Below, piece by piece: positions 61,943-64,000 of a DNA stretch of 64,000 bases; position 1 is the stretch's first letter, and each line of letters begins with the position of its first letter. A program made the position numbers and the translations under genes. The DNA is from JBFFZF01 sp050732695 (lineage in GTDB: Bacteria; Gemmatimonadota; Gemmatimonadetes; Longimicrobiales; RSA9). The stretch spans positions 1 to 64,000 of the forward strand of contig JBOHRL010000035.1 of NCBI GenBank assembly GCA_050732695.1. Reading direction: 5' to 3'. The notes below the pieces were generated by a model. The model made no database searches and had not been told where the DNA came from. It saw only the letters and a program-made list of their open reading frames with translations.

Positions 61943-63709
61943 TCAAAGCCGGGCCATTCGCTCTGCCACGTCCTTGAAGGCGATGTCGAGGCCGACCACG
62001 CGCTCGTACGCATCCATCGCTTCACCGCTCTGGTGCATCTCTTCGTACGAGCGACCCAGCAGGTAGTACACGCCGATGAGTTCGATCTCATCGCCATGAT
62101 CGAACTGCAACGCACGCGAAAGTACCTTGACTGCGATCTTGTACTGCTGCTTCATCAGGAAGCAGTGACCGAGTTCTTCGTAGATCTTGAGCCGATCGGT
62201 CGAGCCCGCGCGAAGCGCGGTCTGGAACTGGTTCACTGCTTCATCGAGCAGCCCCATCTCCTTGAACGCGAGCCCGAGATCGTAGTGACTGCCAATGTCA
62301 TCGTGTGCGATGTGCTCGGACAGTTTCTGTTTGAATTGGGCCAGCAGATCCGCGAAGTCGCGGTCCTCATCGCCGGTGGGATCCGTCTCTTCGACGAAGA
62401 AGCGTGTCTCCTCCCTGTGGGGTTCGTTCACACCCAGGAGGTCCGACAGGTCGACCCAGCTTTCCGAAGCGGCCCCGTTCGCCGGCGCCGTCCCGACGTG
62501 ATTCACATCGGCTGGTGCGGAAGTCGACCAATCCTTGGAGGCCGGCGTCGACCACTCCTCCGAGGAAGGACCCGCGTGCGCCGCCCATTCTTCGGAACCG
62601 ACCGCCGCTTGCCCTGCCCAGTCATCCGGCGCCCCGGTCGCGGAACGCGTGGCCCAGTCATCCGGCGATTCTTCCGTGTCCGCCGGTTCCGGGCCGGTAC
62701 CGTCCATGGCTGGCAACCGCGGCGATGTGGCCGCCAGGTCCGACTCCTCCTGATCTGCCCGTTCCTCGTGCGCGGGAGCAACGCCATCCGCGACGGGTGA
62801 CGCATCGGCGGCCTTCCTCGCGCGAACGGGTTCCGCATCGCCCGCACGGTTCGTCGGGTCAGCCGCGGCAGCCGCCGCGGAGTCGGTGAGGCTGGTCTGC
62901 TCGAAGCCCTCGAGGCGGCCTGGCCGCTCGGATGCCCCCCTCGCGGCGCCAGACCGGTGCGTCGGTTCGAGGCCTGGAAGCCCGCGTGCAGTGGGAACGC
63001 CGTCCTCGTCGGTATCGCCCAGAGTCGGCAGTCCGAAACCGGCGCTCTCACCATCGGAATCCTCGCCGTCATCGGCCGCCGATTCCGCTGTCGCGCCGAG
63101 GTCGAGATCCGGGAGCAGCTCGAGCACTTCCTGGCGCAGCGCTTCGGCGGCGTCCAGTTCGCTCGCGCGCACTCGCATCCTGTACGCACGGCGGAACTCC
63201 TTGACTGCATCGTCCTGGCGCCCGTGCGCTTGCAGTTTGCGTGCGAGCAGCTCGCGGATCTCGGCTTCTTCGGAGATGCGCGCGAACTCTTCGAGCGAAC
63301 CGAACGCGGCGTCCATCTCGCCTTTGCGAAAAGCTCGTTCGGCGAACTCGAGGAACCAGTGCCGCGCGTCGGTCAGGAACCCCTGCGACGCAGAGTAGAC
63401 ACCGAGCCTGCGCAGCAGGTCGAGCCGTGACGGTGCGTACCGCAGTGCCTTGTTGCACAGCGCGATCGCGTTGTTGTACAACTCGGCTTCCGCGTACTGC
63501 GCAGCGGCCTGCTCGTAGTAGCGAACGGCATCGTCGGAGCGGCCGAGCCGGAGATAGAGGTCACCAACACGATTGTAGAGCGGCAGGTCCGCGACATCGC
63601 GGTCGTCCGAATCCTTCAGGACGCGCAGATAGATGTCGATGGCGGCTTCCCACTCTTCGCGCTGTTCGTGGCCGCGTGCATGATCCTTGAGTTTGGCTGA
63701 TCCCTTCAT
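61943..63709 (-). CDS. Tetratricopeptide-repeat protein with acidic linker (588 aa)
   Basis: A soluble TPR protein. Residues 1-190 are helical repeats (AAIDIYLRVLKDSDDRD, LYNRVGDLYLRLGRSDDAVRYYEQAA in parts, YAPSRLDLLRRLGVYSASQGFLTDARHWFLEFAE in parts). Residues about 200-430 are a Glu/Asp/Ala/Pro-rich linker with Trp-containing repeats (DDWATRS, DDWAGQA, EEWAAHA, EEWSTPA). Residues about 445-588 are another TPR array (HYDLGLAFKEMGLLDEAVNQFQTAL in parts, LYEELGHCFLMKQQYKIAVKVLSRAL in parts). Function unknown; it is architecturally similar to the TPR protein at 56.4-58.1 kb. It lies 21 bases after the formimidoyltransferase gene. Confidence 0.82.
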   Translation of the reverse strand: MKGSAKLKDHARGHEQREEWEAAIDIYLRVLKDSDDRDVADLPLYNRVGDLYLRLGRSDDAVRYYEQAAAQYAEAELYNNAIALCNKALRYAPSRLDLLRRLGVYSASQGFLTDARHWFLEFAERAFRKGEMDAAFGSLEEFARISEEAEIRELLARKLQAHGRQDDAVKEFRRAYRMRVRASELDAAEALRQEVLELLPDLDLGATAESAADDGEDSDGESAGFGLPTLGDTDEDGVPTARGLPGLEPTHRSGAARGASERPGRLEGFEQTSLTDSAAAAAADPTNRAGDAEPVRARKAADASPVADGVAPAHEERADQEESDLAATSPRLPAMDGTGPEPADTEESPDDWATRSATGAPDDWAGQAAVGSEEWAAHAGPSSEEWSTPASKDWSTSAPADVNHVGTAPANGAASESWVDLSDLLGVNEPHREETRFFVEETDPTGDEDRDFADLLAQFKQKLSEHIAHDDIGSHYDLGLAFKEMGLLDEAVNQFQTALRAGSTDRLKIYEELGHCFLMKQQYKIAVKVLSRALQFDHGDEIELIGVYYLLGRSYEEMHQSGEAMDAYERVVGLDIAFKDVAERMARL

Positions 63710-63730
63710 CGCCCTGTCACCATCCGGCCG

Positions 63731-64000
63731 TCATTGGGCGAGGTACGTGGCGAGACTGCGTGAAAGCAGCCGTTCGCTGGCACTCGCATCCATGTGCAGC
63801 CGGTCCGTGGCTGCGTCCATTAACAGGCGGTCGGGAACCATGCCGATGATTTCGGTGCGTATGACTTCGCCGCCAGCGATGGTAACATCGTGTTCGATTC
63901 GCCGGACCACGTTCATCGGTTCTGATTCCTCGACGTTCTCGAGGTTCATCGAGATCTGCATTTCGTTGCGACCGGTCAGCTCGAAGGCCATGGCGCGCAG
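63731..64000 (-). CDS. Glutamate formimidoyltransferase, C-terminal part (cut by right edge)
   Basis: The last 89 codons of an ORF that is open to the right edge of the window. RAMAFELTGRNEMQISMNLENVEESEPMNVVRRIEHDV in parts matches the C-terminal half of FTCD-N-type formimidoyltransferases (RGMAQVSMNLTDYxxTPL pattern), as does GEVIRTEIIGMVPDRLLMDAA. The enzyme moves a formimino group from formiminoglutamate to tetrahydrofolate in histidine degradation. The stop at 63731 is 21 bases upstream of the TPR gene. The remaining N-terminal part is outside the window. Confidence 0.75.
   Translation of the reverse strand: MRAMAFELTGRNEMQISMNLENVEESEPMNVVRRIEHDVTIAGGEVIRTEIIGMVPDRLLMDAATDRLHMDASASERLLSRSLATYLAQ

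Overview
The window is GC-rich (about 65%), densely packed and almost entirely housekeeping in content. Nearly all genes lie on the minus strand in long, translationally coupled runs joined by ATGA, GTGA or TGATG overlaps. Gene content suggests an environmental Gram-negative-type bacterium, most likely Gemmatimonadota or a close relative. It has a LolA-like protein, an AsmA-free set of small envelope genes, TatA, BioY, Rex, leucine dehydrogenase, a Minf_1886-family protein and many GTG starts. The phylum is inferred from gene content and order, not from any marker comparison. No rRNA, tRNA, CRISPR array, prophage or insertion sequence was found, and no stretch over about 300 bases lacks a gene.

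Layout, left to right. 1-6.1 kb: nnrD/E (cut by the left edge), a zinc-ribbon protein, a Minf_1886 protein, glyA, leucine dehydrogenase, acyl-CoA dehydrogenase and 3-hydroxybutyryl-CoA dehydrogenase. 6.1-8.9 kb: CPBP protease, bioY with an intrinsic terminator built into its 3' end, and a thiolase with an operator-like palindrome upstream. 9.1-11.6 kb: a metallo-beta-lactamase-fold hydrolase, an epsilon-type exonuclease, and rex preceded by a perfect Rex-box palindrome. 11.7-24.7 kb: one long run reading HIT, yqeY, mutS2, dnaG, zinc-ribbon coiled coil, recJ, rsmD, coaD, pta, STAS protein, RsbW-like kinase, RsbU-like phosphatase, rsmA. 24.9-32.8 kb: a plus-strand orphan, then prmA, dnaJ, hrcA, hemW, dprA, obgE and a TauE/SafE permease. 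32.9-40.2 kb: S41 protease, tmk, inositol-phosphate synthase, a CDP-alcohol phosphatidyltransferase, ylbF, prmC, prfA, rpmE.

40.5-46.9 kb is the accessory part: a DUF4112 protein, an LLM flavin monooxygenase and an ATP-grasp ligase behind what looks like a complete cysteine-responsive transcription attenuator. That attenuator has a strong promoter, a 38-residue leader peptide with five Cys in nine codons, mutually exclusive hairpins and a 12-bp-stem terminator with seven U. Divergent from it are a PadR-type regulator with an apparently leaderless GTG start and an amidohydrolase lipoprotein, followed by a Gfo/Idh oxidoreductase.

47-58.1 kb: a minus-strand run reading TPR protein, aroQ, accB, accC, comB, ftsK, lolA, rimO (with an unusual insertion of about 73 residues), a SpoIID/LytB lipoprotein, a beta-barrel-type protein and the oxidoreductase. 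58.4-64 kb: a plus-strand PpiD/SurA-like foldase that ends in a perfect bidirectional hairpin. After it come tatA, a DUF4321 protein, a polyprenyl diphosphate synthase, a large TPR protein, and the 3' end of a glutamate formimidoyltransferase cut by the right edge.

The most notable item is the cysteine attenuator controlling an ATP-grasp plus LLM monooxygenase pair, which implies a sulfur-acquisition or cysteine-linked function for that operon.
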